A stretch of 64,000 nt of DNA from Thermosynechococcaceae cyanobacterium Okahandja (GTDB lineage Bacteria > Cyanobacteriota > Cyanobacteriia > Thermosynechococcales > Thermosynechococcaceae), in contig CP136945.1 in NCBI GenBank assembly GCA_041530395.1, positions 1,736,001-1,800,000 of the forward strand, written 5' to 3'. This document shows positions 51,316-61,346 of the stretch, piece after piece. Each line of letters starts with the position of its first letter. Within the stretch, counting starts at the first letter, position 1. The notes under the pieces are model-generated. The model was not told the origin of the DNA, searched no databases, and saw only the letters and a list, made by a program, of their open reading frames with translations. Made by a program: the position numbers and the translations under genes.

Positions 51316-51864
51316 CTAGGAAAAAAGGGGAACAGCGGCAAAGGGCTTGCCCTGCTGATCCTTGGCAGAGAGCAAGGGGGCAGCGCTCAGGGGCCAGTCA
51401 ATGGCAACGGTGGGATCATTCCACAGCAGCGTATATTCATCCCCCGGGTTGTAATAATCTGTGGCCTTGTAGAGCACCTGAGCCGTGGGGGACTTCACCC
51501 AAAAGCCGTGGGCGAACCCTGGCGGAATCCACAGTTGTTGGTGAGTTTGGGCATTGAGCCACACCCCCACCCACTGACCACAGGTTGAGGAAGACTGCCG
51601 CAGATCCACAGCCACATCAAAAATCTCACCTTCAATGACCCGAATGAGCTTCCCTTGGGGCTGCTGGTGCTGGTAGTGCAACCCCCGCAAGACCCCCTGC
51701 TGCGAGCCGGAGTGATTATCTTGGACAAAGGTCACCTCTAAGCCGGTGGCCACCATAAACGCCCGCTGATTAAAACTTTCCAAGAAAAATCCCCGCTGAT
51801 CCCGAAAGATCTGCGGCTCTAACAATAACACGTCGGGAATCGTTAGGGGCTGTACCTTAAGCAT
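51316..51864 (-). CDS. rfbC: dTDP-4-dehydrorhamnose 3,5-epimerase
   Basis: 182 residues, cupin fold: EPQIFRDQRGFFLESFNQ, FVQDNHSGSQQGVLRGLHYQ, IPPGFAHGFWV and ATDYYNPGDEYTLLWNDP. It epimerises C3 and C5 of the dTDP-4-keto sugar. Start at the ATG at 51864, overlapping rfbA by 8 bp. Confidence 0.92.
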   Translation of the reverse strand: MLKVQPLTIPDVLLLEPQIFRDQRGFFLESFNQRAFMVATGLEVTFVQDNHSGSQQGVLRGLHYQHQQPQGKLIRVIEGEIFDVAVDLRQSSSTCGQWVGVWLNAQTHQQLWIPPGFAHGFWVKSPTAQVLYKATDYYNPGDEYTLLWNDPTVAIDWPLSAAPLLSAKDQQGKPFAAVPLFS

Positions 51865-52744
51865 AAGACCCCCCTGTGGCCTCGGCCCACACCTGTAGCA
51901 GGTATTGGCCATAGCTACTCTTGCGCAGAGGTTGCGCCAATGCGTAAAGCTGCTCCGCCGTAATATATCCTTGCATGAGGGCAATTTCCTCTAAACAGGC
52001 AATTTTAACCCCTTGGCGCTCTTCCAAGGTACGAATAAAGCTGCTGGCCTGCTGTAACAGGTCGTGGGTACCTGTATCGAGCCACGCATAGCCCCGCCCC
52101 AACAACTCTACCTTGAGTTCCCCCTGTTGCAAGTACAAGCGATTCAAGTCAGTAATTTCTAGTTCCCCACGGGCAGAGGGTTGCAGTTGTGCCGCCAGAT
52201 CACAAACGCGCCCATCGTAGAAATAGATGCCCGGAACCGCATAGTTAGACTTGGGCACGGCCGGTTTTTCGGTAATATCTAAGACGTTGCCGCTCCCATC
52301 AAATTCAATGACCCCGTACTGCTCGGGATGGGCAACGCGATAGCCAAAAATCAAGGCACCGTGGGTCAGTTGCGCCGCGCGCTGTAATTTGTCTGAAAGA
52401 TCATGGCCGTAGAGGAGGTTATCCCCAAGGGTGAGGCACACCGGAGCCCCCCGGAGAAAGTCCCGCCCGAGTAAAAAGGCTTCGGCCAAGCCATTGGGTT
52501 GGGGTTGCACACAATAGCTGAGGGATAGACCCCACTGCTCACCGGTGCCGAGGAGTTTTTCAAAGAGGTAGAGGTGTTCCGGGGTGGAAATAATCAGAAT
52601 GTCACGGATCCCCGCCAGCATCAAAATGGAGAGGGGGTAGTAAATCATCGGCTTGTCGTAGATGGGCATCAGTTGCTTACTAACGACTTGGGTGAGGGGA
52701 TACAGCCGCGTCCCCGAGCCGCCCGCCAAAATAATCCCTTTCAC
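51857..52744 (-). CDS. rfbA: glucose-1-phosphate thymidylyltransferase
   Basis: 295 residues from a GTG start at 52744 that overlaps the rfbB stop by one base. Begins [19 protein letters not shown], then SKQLMPIYDKPMIYYPLS, LGDNLLYGHDL and AWLDTGTHDLLQQAS. It makes dTDP-glucose, the first step of rhamnose synthesis. The longer open frame upstream belongs to rfbB sequence. Confidence 0.93.
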   Translation of the reverse strand: MKGIILAGGSGTRLYPLTQVVSKQLMPIYDKPMIYYPLSILMLAGIRDILIISTPEHLYLFEKLLGTGEQWGLSLSYCVQPQPNGLAEAFLLGRDFLRGAPVCLTLGDNLLYGHDLSDKLQRAAQLTHGALIFGYRVAHPEQYGVIEFDGSGNVLDITEKPAVPKSNYAVPGIYFYDGRVCDLAAQLQPSARGELEITDLNRLYLQQGELKVELLGRGYAWLDTGTHDLLQQASSFIRTLEERQGVKIACLEEIALMQGYITAEQLYALAQPLRKSSYGQYLLQVWAEATGGSYA

Positions 52745-53820
52745 TAGGATGCCCTCAAAACACTGCCGTAGTTCGTGGCCAGCCATGCCCTGTAGTCTGC
52801 CGTGCGAACCGCCTGTACCCAGTCTTGGTGGGTGAGGTACCACTCCACGGTTTTGGCGAGGCCGCTGCTAAAGGTTTCCTGCGGCTGCCAACCCAGTTCC
52901 CGCTGAATTTTACTGGCATCAATGGCATAGCGGCGGTCATGGCCGGGGCGATCGCTGACAAACGTAATTAAGCTGTGGTAGCTAAACTGGGCTTGAGGAA
53001 CCCGCTGTTGCAGCAAGTCACAGAGGGTTTGCACCACCTCAAGGTTTGTTTTTTCGCAATTCCCACCAATATTGTAGGTTTCCCCCAGTTGCCCCCTTTG
53101 CCATACCGTGTAAACAGCACGGCAGTGATCTTCAACGTAGAGCCAATCCCGCACGTTCTGACCATCGCCATAGATCGGCAGGGGCTGCTCGGCTAAGGCT
53201 TGGCAAAGCATGAGGGGGATGAGTTTTTCCGGAAACTGGTAGGGGCCGTAGTTATTCGAGCAGTTGGTGGTCAGTGTGGGTAGGCCATAGGTGTGGTGGT
53301 AGGCCCGGACAAGATGATCAGAGGCCGCCTTAGACGCAGCGTAGGGACTGTTGGGGGCATAGGGTGTATCTTCGCGAAAGGGCGGATCGGTCGGGTTCAG
53401 GCTGCCATAGACCTCATCGGTGGAAATGTGAACAAAGCGGAAGCGCTCTTGCGCCTGACTCGGTAGCTGTTGCCAGTAAGCTTTGACTTCCTCAAGCAGG
53501 TTAGCCGTGCCGACAACATTGGTTTGAATAAAATCTTGGGGGCTGTTGATGGAGCGATCCACATGGCTCTCGGCGGCAAAATGGATCACTGCATCCGGTT
53601 GAAAGGTCTGCAACAGGTCGGCTACGAGGGGGCGATCGCCCACATCCCCCTGAACAAATTGGTAGTTGGGGTACTGCTGTAGCATGGCCAGTGTGCCCGG
53701 ATGGCAAGCATAGTTCATCTTATCGAGGTTCAGTACTGCTCCCCACCCTTCTGTCAGTGCGAGGCGAACAAAATTGGCACCAATAAACCCACCACCACCG
53801 GTGACAAGAAACTTGATCAT
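52744..53820 (-). CDS. rfbB: dTDP-glucose 4,6-dehydratase
   Basis: 358 residues from the ATG at 53820 (GGAGG 7 bp upstream). [19 protein letters not shown] binds [44 protein letters not shown] (YxxxK) and [15 protein letters not shown] are diagnostic. First gene of the dTDP-rhamnose operon, which supplies rhamnose for O-antigen, S-layer glycan or exopolysaccharide. Confidence 0.95.
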   Translation of the reverse strand: MIKFLVTGGGGFIGANFVRLALTEGWGAVLNLDKMNYACHPGTLAMLQQYPNYQFVQGDVGDRPLVADLLQTFQPDAVIHFAAESHVDRSINSPQDFIQTNVVGTANLLEEVKAYWQQLPSQAQERFRFVHISTDEVYGSLNPTDPPFREDTPYAPNSPYAASKAASDHLVRAYHHTYGLPTLTTNCSNNYGPYQFPEKLIPLMLCQALAEQPLPIYGDGQNVRDWLYVEDHCRAVYTVWQRGQLGETYNIGGNCEKTNLEVVQTLCDLLQQRVPQAQFSYHSLITFVSDRPGHDRRYAIDASKIQRELGWQPQETFSSGLAKTVEWYLTHQDWVQAVRTADYRAWLATNYGSVLRAS

Positions 53821-53879
53821 CAACACCTCCGTGAACCCCCGCTCAGCCGAAACGGGAAAGATACCATAGCCGCCTAAGG

Positions 53880-54121
53880 GCTACTAAGTACAAATACAAA
53901 CAAGTACAAGTCAAGTACAAATACACTACCAAGATTCGTCGCCGTGCCCCAAGTGTAGCCGCTGCACCGGCACGATTCTTACAGTAGAGCTTCGCTCCGC
54001 CTTTGGCGTAGGGATACCAGGGGTCACTGAGAAGCCCGCGCTCTACCTAGCCCCCGCGTGCGGGGGGCTACGGGGGGGTTGGGGGGCGTCAGCATGAGCG
54101 GCGGGAGGATGTCACTTGTAC
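53880..54121 (+). mobile_element. relic of an IS200/IS605 element (right end / omega-RNA scaffold)
   Basis: The gene-free 340 bp upstream of rfbB hold CACTGAGAAGCCCGCGCTC, a C/G hairpin (CCCCCGCGTGCGGGGG) and GGCGGGAGGATGTCAC. In cyanobacterial tnpB elements this order marks the right end and the guide-RNA scaffold. There is no tnpB. On the other side lie four AAGTACAA/CAAGTACAA-type repeats (53884-53930). It is probably a deletion derivative. Confidence 0.5.
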
Positions 54122-54166
54122 TGTGGCATTTGTTGTATGGTCGCAAGGACAGGAGTGAGTAGCCTA

Positions 54167-55321
54167 TCAAGGAAGGTTGCCTAGGCTGGTTTGCAGTTGC
54201 AGCGCAAGGGAGCGATCGCAATCAATACAGAGAATGCCTGACTGGCGCGATGGGGGTTGAATACGCCACAGGAGGGTGACGCTACCCGGCGGCAATTGAT
54301 CTGGCGCGGGGCAAGTTGCCGTTAACCAAAGCAGCGGTTCAATGGGGTAGTTGGGAATCTCAGGTCGCGGTTGGATCTCTGCCAAGGTGCGCAGCACCGC
54401 TGTTTTACCGCGCACAATGCCTGTGGCAGCACTCCAGAACTGCACGGGAATTTGCTGCTGCTGACTATAGACGTAAAGGCTGGCAGCGGCAATCACCGCC
54501 TGTTCAAAATCATCATCCTGCCAGTGGGGGCGGGTATCAAGGGCAATGGTGATGGCATTCCCCCCACTGAAGGTGTCAAACTCCCGCACCCGCAGTTCGC
54601 CATAGCGGGCACTGGTGCGCCAATGCACCAAGCGGAGGGGATCACCCCAGCGGTAGGGGCGTAGAGAGCGGGTAATCCCCTCTTGGGCAATGTGGAGATG
54701 GTGCTGGCGATCGCGCCAGTCTTGGGATAACTCCTGTCCCAGTTGATCAAGTAAGGGACAGCGTTGCAACGGTAGCACTTGCGGATAGACCACCAGTTGG
54801 GTGGGCACCGACATCTGCCGCTGGCACCAAAATAACCCCAGAGGTGAGGCCGTTCGCACCGATACCTGCTGCCAAGTGTAAACGCCGCGGCGTTGGGGGG
54901 TTAGTTCGTACTGCCAGCAATAGGTATCGCGGGGCAAAATTTCGGCAATGGCCTGCTGGGGATGCTCCCCTTGGATGGGTGACCAGAGAGCGCGGGGCAG
55001 CCGATCCCATACCTGAAGGCCACTGCGCAGGCTACTGGTTGCATTGGTTACCAAGAGGGATAGCCGCAGGCGATCGCCCGCATACACCGGTTCCACTGCC
55101 CCCCGTTCCAACACTAACCCCCGCAGGTGTCGGGGCGGTAACACCGCAGCTACCACCAGCAGCCCCAAGATCAGCCCCGTAATCACGTACAGCCAGCCCG
55201 CCATGGAGTTGACCGCTGCCGCAAATAAGAACATATTCAGCCCCAACAAGAGCAGTCCCGCATAGGCCGGTGTGACCCAGCGGCGCTCTAAAAATTGATT
55301 CAGGCGACGCAGCCAAGGCAT
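54167..55321 (-). CDS. DUF58-domain membrane protein
   Basis: 384 residues from the ATG at 55321. Two N-terminal membrane helices (AGLLLLGLNMFLFAAAVNS and WLYVITGLILGLLVVAAVL), then a beta-rich domain and the DUF58 core RSLRPYRWGDPLRLVHWRTS. DUF58 proteins usually work with MoxR ATPases; the moxR in this window is 27 kb away. It follows the thioredoxin gene by 17 bp in the same direction. Confidence 0.85.
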   Translation of the reverse strand: MPWLRRLNQFLERRWVTPAYAGLLLLGLNMFLFAAAVNSMAGWLYVITGLILGLLVVAAVLPPRHLRGLVLERGAVEPVYAGDRLRLSLLVTNATSSLRSGLQVWDRLPRALWSPIQGEHPQQAIAEILPRDTYCWQYELTPQRRGVYTWQQVSVRTASPLGLFWCQRQMSVPTQLVVYPQVLPLQRCPLLDQLGQELSQDWRDRQHHLHIAQEGITRSLRPYRWGDPLRLVHWRTSARYGELRVREFDTFSGGNAITIALDTRPHWQDDDFEQAVIAAASLYVYSQQQQIPVQFWSAATGIVRGKTAVLRTLAEIQPRPEIPNYPIEPLLWLTATCPAPDQLPPGSVTLLWRIQPPSRQSGILCIDCDRSLALQLQTSLGNLP

Positions 55322-55338
55322 TGCCGTCCCCTTGCCGC

Positions 55339-55707
55339 TTAGGAGCGGGACTCTGCGGCCAACAGGGATGGAAATGAGCGGCACAGCACCTGCTGTAGGG
55401 CTTGCCGGAAATCCCCCTTCACCAGTGCCGGATCAAACCGCTGCACTAGCTCTCCCCGCTCAAAAAACAGGAGTGTGGGCAAGCTGGTGAGCTGAAAATG
55501 ACGACTCAGGGCAAAATGCTCATCGGCATTGATTCTCAGAATTTGCAGTCGCTGCGGCAACGACTGCTCCAGTTGATCCAACAGGGGATCAATCAAGCGA
55601 CACAATCCACACCACGGTGCCCAAAAATGCACAATCACCGGCACCGAGGCACTGCGCACCTGGCGATGAAAGCTTTCAATACTAAAGGTGGCCTGAATAG
55701 GGTTCAC
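55339..55707 (-). CDS. thioredoxin-family protein
   Basis: 122 residues from a GTG start at 55707. Redox motif in VHFWAPWCGLCRLIDPLL (CGLC instead of CGPC), then INADEHFALSRHFQLTSLPTLL with the cis-Pro. CGLC suggests a redox potential slightly different from that of TrxA. No signal peptide, so it is cytoplasmic. It forms a likely operon with the DUF58 gene. Confidence 0.8.
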   Translation of the reverse strand: MNPIQATFSIESFHRQVRSASVPVIVHFWAPWCGLCRLIDPLLDQLEQSLPQRLQILRINADEHFALSRHFQLTSLPTLLFFERGELVQRFDPALVKGDFRQALQQVLCRSFPSLLAAESRS

Positions 55708-55843
55708 GTTATTATCTCGGCTTGTCTTGGGATCATGGTAGCAGTCAGCGGCAGTTTTGCAGCAACCTCCCCACGGGATCGTTAGGGTCGCCCGCTGGCG
55801 TAGGATCAAGATCGTTGGCGTGCTGGATTATAGTGAATCAACC

Positions 55844-56668
55844 ATGACCCCCTCTCCCCCCTCTAAACCCACCTTCTGGCAAACCCTCCAGCCTATCCTT
55901 CTGCGAGAGGCCATCGTGTTGTTAGAGGGGATCACCCCTCTCCTCAGCCAAGCGGCCAGCCAACTCAAGACCACGGCCACTCGCCAGCAGATCCCCTCCG
56001 AGCAGTTAGCCCCCGAACACTCGTGGCTTGGGCGACTCACCCCATGGTTACAGCGTTGTGCTACCCTCTGGTGGCAGGCTATGGGGTGGCTGCAACAGCG
56101 CTTGCCCGCTAATCTGAGGGATCGCACCAACCGCAGCACCCTGTCAGCGATCGCTTTGGCGACGCTACTCCTCTTGCTGTGGCTCAATCCGCTAAGTTGG
56201 TTTCAGCCGCCGCAGCGCCCTAGCCGTCCACGGCCACAAGCCACCAGTAGCATCTTAGTTCAGCCGCGCCCCTCGCCAGTGGCGACACCCCAACCCACAT
56301 CCATAACACCGACACCCATCACCACGCCACCGCCATCACCCGTACCCACGCCAACGGTGCCCATGTTCCCGACCAGCGATACCGCCACGGTTCGGCAGCA
56401 ACTGTTGGCCACCTGCGATCGCTACAGCAATGCCCTTGATCCCACCCTCACCCTCAATCCCAGCGAACAGCGTCTGGAATTAATGCTGGCTCGGGGCTGG
56501 TACGATCTCAGTCCGGCAACCCAAGATCAATTGGCGCAGACCCTCTGGCAGCAGGCCCACGATCTCGGCTATCGCACGGTGGTGATTACGGACACCCAAG
56601 GTGAGCTGTTGGTGCGCGACCCCATTGTTGGCGAGAACGCCATTGTGGTGCGCCGCAAGCTACCCTAG
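55844..56668 (+). CDS. hypothetical membrane-anchored protein with Pro-rich linker
   Basis: 274 residues from the ATG at 55844. About residues 105-125 form one membrane helix ([18 protein letters not shown]). A Pro/Thr/Ser-rich linker follows (residues 130-180), then a C-terminal domain of about 90 residues with [18 protein letters not shown] and [20 protein letters not shown]. The ending looks globular and extracytoplasmic. No family recognised beyond being cyanobacterial. It ends 43 bp before recA. Confidence 0.6.
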   Translation: MTPSPPSKPTFWQTLQPILLREAIVLLEGITPLLSQAASQLKTTATRQQIPSEQLAPEHSWLGRLTPWLQRCATLWWQAMGWLQQRLPANLRDRTNRSTLSAIALATLLLLLWLNPLSWFQPPQRPSRPRPQATSSILVQPRPSPVATPQPTSITPTPITTPPPSPVPTPTVPMFPTSDTATVRQQLLATCDRYSNALDPTLTLNPSEQRLELMLARGWYDLSPATQDQLAQTLWQQAHDLGYRTVVITDTQGELLVRDPIVGENAIVVRRKLP

Positions 56669-56711
56669 AAACTACAGATTGTCGCTTGTCCCTCATCCCT
56701 TGGATAGCCCC

Positions 56712-57767
56712 ATGATGGATACTAGCCTTTCCCCCGAAAAGCGCAAAGCCCTTGATCTTGCGCTTTCCCAAATTGAGCGCAGTTTTGGCAAGGGCAGCAT
56801 TATGCGCCTTGGCGATGCCACCCGCATGAGGGTGGAAACCACCTCCACAGGGGCACTGACCCTTGACTTAGCCTTGGGGGGGGGCTTACCTAAAGGGCGA
56901 GTGATTGAAATCTATGGCCCAGAAAGCTCCGGTAAAACCACCCTTGCCCTGCACGCCGTCGCAGAAGTGCAAAAATCCGGTGGCGTGGCTGCCTTTGTCG
57001 ATGCTGAACACGCCCTCGACCCCACCTACGCTGCCGCCCTTGGGGTTGACATTGAAAACCTGTTGGTGGCACAGCCGGATACGGGCGAAGCGGCCCTAGA
57101 AATTGTTGATCAACTGGTGCGCTCCACGGCCGTTGATGTGGTGGTAGTGGACTCGGTGGCGGCTCTTGTCCCCCGTGCTGAAATTGAAGGGGATATGGGT
57201 GATAGTCATGTGGGCTTGCAGGCGCGCTTAATGAGCCAAGCGCTGCGCAAAATTACCGGTAATATTGGCAAAACCGGCTGTACGGTGATCTTTTTGAACC
57301 AACTGCGGCAAAAAATTGGCGTTACCTACGGTAACCCCGAAACAACCACCGGCGGGACAGCTCTCAAGTTTTATGCCTCCGTGCGCCTAGACATCCGCCG
57401 CATTCAAACCCTGAAAAAGGGCACCGAGGAATTTGGCATCCGTGCCAAAGTGAAGGTGGCCAAAAATAAAGTTGCGCCGCCGTTCCGCGTTGCCGAATTT
57501 GACATTATCTTTGGCAAGGGCATTTCTAATCTCGGTTGTATTTTAGATATGGCGGAAGAGACCGGCATTATTACCCGTAAAGGGGCATGGTACTCCTACA
57601 ACGGCGAAAATCTTGCCCAAGGTCGTGACAACACCATCAAATACATGGAAGAGAATCCCGCCTTTGCCCAAGAGGTGGATCAACGGGTGCGGCAAAAACT
57701 AGAGCAGGGAGTGGCGGTATCTGCCAATACGGTTGTTCATCCGCACGAGGAGGTGGTGGAGGAGTAG
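56712..57767 (+). CDS. recA: RecA recombinase
   Basis: 351 residues from the ATG at 56712 (a second ATG at 56715). Walker [16 protein letters not shown], Walker [13 protein letters not shown], the L2 loop [21 protein letters not shown]. It catalyses strand exchange and LexA cleavage. Its 3' end overlaps the convergent GNAT gene by 31 bp. Confidence 0.97.
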   Translation: MMDTSLSPEKRKALDLALSQIERSFGKGSIMRLGDATRMRVETTSTGALTLDLALGGGLPKGRVIEIYGPESSGKTTLALHAVAEVQKSGGVAAFVDAEHALDPTYAAALGVDIENLLVAQPDTGEAALEIVDQLVRSTAVDVVVVDSVAALVPRAEIEGDMGDSHVGLQARLMSQALRKITGNIGKTGCTVIFLNQLRQKIGVTYGNPETTTGGTALKFYASVRLDIRRIQTLKKGTEEFGIRAKVKVAKNKVAPPFRVAEFDIIFGKGISNLGCILDMAEETGIITRKGAWYSYNGENLAQGRDNTIKYMEENPAFAQEVDQRVRQKLEQGVAVSANTVVHPHEEVVEE

Positions 57768-58273
57768 CAGCGATCGCCCGTGAGGGGCTGGCTCAACAGG
57801 AGCTTTTCTTCTCCCCAGACGGTGGTGCTTTGCCCGAGAACCACAAAGCCACAGCGCTGGTACAACTGCCGGGCGGCAGTATTTTTCGCCAATACGTGCA
57901 GGTAGAGGGAAGTGTAGTTCGAGGTGGCCACACTCTTGGCCACGGTGCGCAGCAATTGTTGGCCAATGCCTTGACGGCGGTAGTCTGGATGCACCGCCAA
58001 GTTGGAGAGGTAGGGCTGGGGTGTGCCGTTAATCTGGCGTAGGTCTAGCTCAACACTGCCAACACACAGGGGCACCGCTGTGGTGGTTATGGCCAGCCAG
58101 CAGCGATGATACGGGCTACAACTGCGCCAGCGATCGCGCAGATCCTGCTCGATGCCCAGTTGAACAATACGCCGCCAAAGGGCTTGCCAGCCATTGCCCG
58201 GATGGAAGCTCAGGGCAACCAGCAGCGCCACACTCGGTATATCTGCCGGGTTGGCCAACCGAATCTCTACCAT
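57737..58273 (-). CDS. GNAT-family N-acetyltransferase
   Basis: 178 residues from the ATG at 58273. Acetyl-CoA site [20 protein letters not shown] and C-terminal [19 protein letters not shown] are classic. The substrate is unknown; the layout resembles RimI-like or cyanobacterial GNAT proteins. It starts next to the TPR gene (2 bp apart), so both may be one unit. Confidence 0.8.
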   Translation of the reverse strand: MVEIRLANPADIPSVALLVALSFHPGNGWQALWRRIVQLGIEQDLRDRWRSCSPYHRCWLAITTTAVPLCVGSVELDLRQINGTPQPYLSNLAVHPDYRRQGIGQQLLRTVAKSVATSNYTSLYLHVLAKNTAARQLYQRCGFVVLGQSTTVWGEEKLLLSQPLTGDRCYSSTTSSCG

Positions 58274-58275
58274 AT

Positions 58276-59151
58276 TCAAGGTTGAGGCAGGGCAGATTGT
58301 TCGGGCTGCAACTGGCTCAGGAGTGACTGCAAGGGGGGTTTGGCCAAGAGGGTTTGGGTATCGGCCACGAGGCGATCGCCCCACAAATTCTCCCGCTGAA
58401 ACTCAACTGTGCCGTAGCGACTATCGAGACGTAGGGCTTCCTCCGCCAGCTTGAGTGCCGCCGCTTCATTCCCCAACCGTAGCAGTGCCGTGGCCAAGGC
58501 CAGCTTCGGTTCACTGGCTTTGGGGTCAATCTCGGCTGCCTGCTCCCAATTCCGTGCCGCCTGCCGAATATTACCCTGTTCGTAAAGGATAAGACCAATA
58601 TTGGTGTAGGCCGGCCAAAAGCGTTTGTCGTTGCGCAACGAACGGCGATACTGGGCAATGGCGCGATCCGGTTGCCCCAACTTCAGGTAGGCATTCCCTA
58701 AATTAAACCACTCTTCCGTGGCATCGGGCTTGAGGGCTAATCCTTGCTCAATCACCCGCGCCGAGGCGGCGTAGTGCCCTTGGCGAAAATGGGCTGACCC
58801 CAAATTAAAATAGGCACCCGGATTTTTATCGTTGAGTTTAATCGAGCGCTCAAGCGCCCCTATGGCCTGTTGGGGTTCATCAACCGTGAGGTAAAGCCCC
58901 CCCAGTAACGCCCAAATTTCGTGGGATTGGGGGGCTAACTGTACCGCCAATTGGGCACGAACCAGTGCCTCTTGAAACTGCTGAAACTGGGCCAACTGCA
59001 GCGCCTCTTGCGCCACAATGAAGCCATTTTGCTCCATCTCTTGGGCGTTCAGTTCAAGGGTACGGGGCAACACCACCTGTGCCGTCGCCGCACCGCCGCA
59101 AAGGAAGAGCACACTGAGACCAAGGGCAAGACGAGCAAACGTTATGGACAC
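58276..59151 (-). CDS. secreted TPR-repeat protein
   Basis: 291 residues from a GTG at 59151. Signal peptide ITFARLALGLSVLFLCGGAATA, then about six tetratricopeptide repeats between residues 45 and 235, for example NPGAYFNLGSAHFRQGHYAA and EEWFNLGNAYLKLGQPDRAI. TPR arrays bind protein partners, here in the periplasm or lumen. The partner is unknown. Confidence 0.8.
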   Translation of the reverse strand: MSITFARLALGLSVLFLCGGAATAQVVLPRTLELNAQEMEQNGFIVAQEALQLAQFQQFQEALVRAQLAVQLAPQSHEIWALLGGLYLTVDEPQQAIGALERSIKLNDKNPGAYFNLGSAHFRQGHYAASARVIEQGLALKPDATEEWFNLGNAYLKLGQPDRAIAQYRRSLRNDKRFWPAYTNIGLILYEQGNIRQAARNWEQAAEIDPKASEPKLALATALLRLGNEAAALKLAEEALRLDSRYGTVEFQRENLWGDRLVADTQTLLAKPPLQSLLSQLQPEQSALPQP

Positions 59152-59201
59152 GGCAGACCTTCTTGGGGGGTACGTCTCTTTAGTGTGCCACAGGCAACCC
59201 C

Positions 59202-59840
59202 TCAATTGAAGGTTTCCTTGAGTACCGTGCGAGCCGCCAGATGATTGCGCGTGGTCGTTAAAATTTCTGCTTCCCGCCGCAGGCGATCGTAGGTGGACTG
59301 TAACTCCAGCAAACTCTGCTGTTCCTGAGCTACACCCCGAAAATTACTGGCAATCCAGTAGGACAACTCTAGGGCAGTGGTCGGCACATCCGGCGGTAAC
59401 TCAATGGCCTGATCCGTCAGCTTGGCCGAAAGCCGCACCACATCCTCCAGTAGTTGACGCACTTCTAGGGCAAGGGGGCGCAGATCAAGACTGGTGGGTT
59501 CGTCGTCTATCCACTCCACCAACCCGACACGATAGGGTTTTTCCCGCTTGTAATCTAAGATGCGAAAGCGTTGCTGCCCCAACGAATCAATGAGCATACG
59601 GTCGTCGGGCAAGCGCTCGTAGCGACGCACTTCGGCACAGCAGCCCACGGTGGCAGGGCGACCCGTTTGGGGGTTCCACATTACAATCCCAAAGCGGCGA
59701 TCGCCCTCGAGGATGGTGTTCATCATAATTCGATAGCGAAATTCAAAGATGTGGAGGGGTAGGGGTCGCCCCGGAAAGAGGACCACATCCGGCAGTGGGA
59801 AGATGGGCAATTCGCGAACAGCAATGGACGAAAAGGCCAT
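59202..59840 (-). CDS. LON N-terminal (substrate-binding) domain protein
   Basis: 212 residues: ELPIFPLPDVVLFPGRPLPL, HIFEFRYRIMMN, FGIVMWNPQTG and QQRFRILD belong to the N-terminal domain of Lon protease. No ATPase or protease domain follows, so it is a stand-alone adaptor as in many cyanobacteria and plastids. Confidence 0.85.
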   Translation of the reverse strand: MAFSSIAVRELPIFPLPDVVLFPGRPLPLHIFEFRYRIMMNTILEGDRRFGIVMWNPQTGRPATVGCCAEVRRYERLPDDRMLIDSLGQQRFRILDYKREKPYRVGLVEWIDDEPTSLDLRPLALEVRQLLEDVVRLSAKLTDQAIELPPDVPTTALELSYWIASNFRGVAQEQQSLLELQSTYDRLRREAEILTTTRNHLAARTVLKETFN

Positions 59841-59898
59841 GGTGACAGTGAACAGATGTCAGTGCCTCTATCGTACCCTACTTTTAGGGGTCAGAGGA

Positions 59899-59982
59899 TG
59901 CGGAACCGGGGACTTGAACCCCGAAGTCCTTGCGGACACTAGAACCTGAATCTAGCGCGTCTACCAATTCCGCCAGTTCCGC
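59899..59982 (-). tRNA. tRNA-Leu (CAG anticodon)
   Basis: 84 nt class II tRNA. Acceptor GCGGAAC/GTTCCGC, discriminator A, D-arm with GGTAGACGCGC, anticodon stem CTAGA/TCTAG with loop TTCAGGT (anticodon CAG), long variable arm GTCCGCAAGGAC and T-loop GGTTCAAGTCC. CCA is not encoded. Confidence 0.95.
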
Positions 59983-60042
59983 AGGCGTATCACAGTGGTC
60001 AGCGATCTTTCATCATCTTTGATAGGGGGGGTATCTGTCAAC

Positions 60043-60501
60043 CTATTTTTGCGAACTTTGTTGCGAATTTTGTTGCGAATCACCGCGAAAGGTTATGAAA
60101 AAGGTTTGACCATCAAGCTGACCGTTGGCCGTGAGGCTAAGAATACTTTGATTGGCACCATAGCGAACATTGACAATACCACTAGCATCTGCCATGCCCG
60201 AGCTACGCAGGTTAATATCCAGTCGGTAAGCATCTTTCTGAGCGAGAGTACCACCAAAGGATATCAAGCGGCCATCGGCTAAGCGCACGGACATATCCAC
60301 CTCATCTTGGGCATCCATGACAATGCTAATAAACGTTACACCAGTGTTAGAACGCCCGGCCAAACCAAAAACCCCTGTACCGTTCTGGGCATAGAAAGTG
60401 GTGATTGGGGTGGTCATGGCCTCCTGCGGCGGTGGCAGACTGGCGATCGCGCCGCTGGCCAATCCTAAGGCAGCACTAAGAATCAATCCGGTGTATTGCA
60501 T
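60043..60501 (-). CDS. exported hypothetical protein, 152 aa
   Basis: Signal peptide MQYTGLILSAALGLASGAIA, then a soluble domain with NGTGVFGLAGRSNTGVTFIS, MSVRLADGRLISFGGTLAQ and LSLTANGQLDGQTFFITF, mostly beta strands. The end is Gln/Ser-rich. No family recognised. Single gene downstream of maf. Confidence 0.65.
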   Translation of the reverse strand: MQYTGLILSAALGLASGAIASLPPPQEAMTTPITTFYAQNGTGVFGLAGRSNTGVTFISIVMDAQDEVDMSVRLADGRLISFGGTLAQKDAYRLDINLRSSGMADASGIVNVRYGANQSILSLTANGQLDGQTFFITFRGDSQQNSQQSSQK

Positions 60502-60560
60502 GGGGAAAAAATGCCGTAACGCTCCAAGAGCAAAGACGCTGGCTATCTCGCAAAAGTTAC

Positions 60561-61169
60561 CTAGGATTGCAAGTCCGCTAGGGAATACCCCAAGCTGTGG
60601 AGCATCCGCCGCAGCAGCGGCAGGCTCAAACCAATTACATTACTGGGGGTGCCGACAATTTTTTCGACAAACGCGCCACCACGGCCATCTAGGGCAAAAC
60701 AGCCAGCACAGACGAGGGGTTCCCCCGAGGCAACGTAGTCGGCAATTTCCGCATCACTGACGGCGGCAAACACCACCTCTGTTGACTCCACCTCAACACA
60801 GGTTTGCCCCTTAGCCACATCCACTAGGGCATGGCCGGTTAAGAGGTGGCCGGTTTGTCCCCGCATTTGCTGCCAGCGGGCGATCGCCATGGCCGCCGAA
60901 GCAGGTTTACCATAGACCTCCCCCTTAAGAACCAAGACGGAATCACACCCCAGAACCAGTGCTGGCGGTGGATAGGCTTGAGCCACAATCTCTGCTTTGG
61001 CTCGAGCTAACAGGCGTACCAGTTCCATGGGCGTTGTTGCCTGAATCACCGATTCATCAAAGTGACTAGGCTGGACAATTGGGTCGATACCGATCTGCTG
61101 CAGCAGTTGGCGGCGGGCAGGGGAGGCAGAGGCCAGCACAAAGGGCAGCATTGCTGTTGAATTTGGCAT
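60561..61169 (-). CDS. maf: Maf-family nucleotide pyrophosphatase
   Basis: 202 residues. Motifs: [46 protein letters not shown] and [23 protein letters not shown]. Maf enzymes hydrolyse modified or non-canonical nucleoside triphosphates. The start may be at 61169 or the ATG at 61151. Confidence 0.9.
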   Translation of the reverse strand: MPNSTAMLPFVLASASPARRQLLQQIGIDPIVQPSHFDESVIQATTPMELVRLLARAKAEIVAQAYPPPALVLGCDSVLVLKGEVYGKPASAAMAIARWQQMRGQTGHLLTGHALVDVAKGQTCVEVESTEVVFAAVSDAEIADYVASGEPLVCAGCFALDGRGGAFVEKIVGTPSNVIGLSLPLLRRMLHSLGYSLADLQS

Positions 61170-61346
61170 TTTGCATTCTCTAGGTTACGCTAGCCTAGGG
61201 GGAAAGTGCCTGTCAAGTTGGGCTGTCGGCGCTGCTCCAGACCATCGGGCACAAAGACTCATGCGGTGGGGTTGCTCGCGCCGTATGGGTAGTATTAATG
61301 TTGGCAGGATCTTGAGGTAACGCAAGGAGTTTGTACAGAATTGCCT

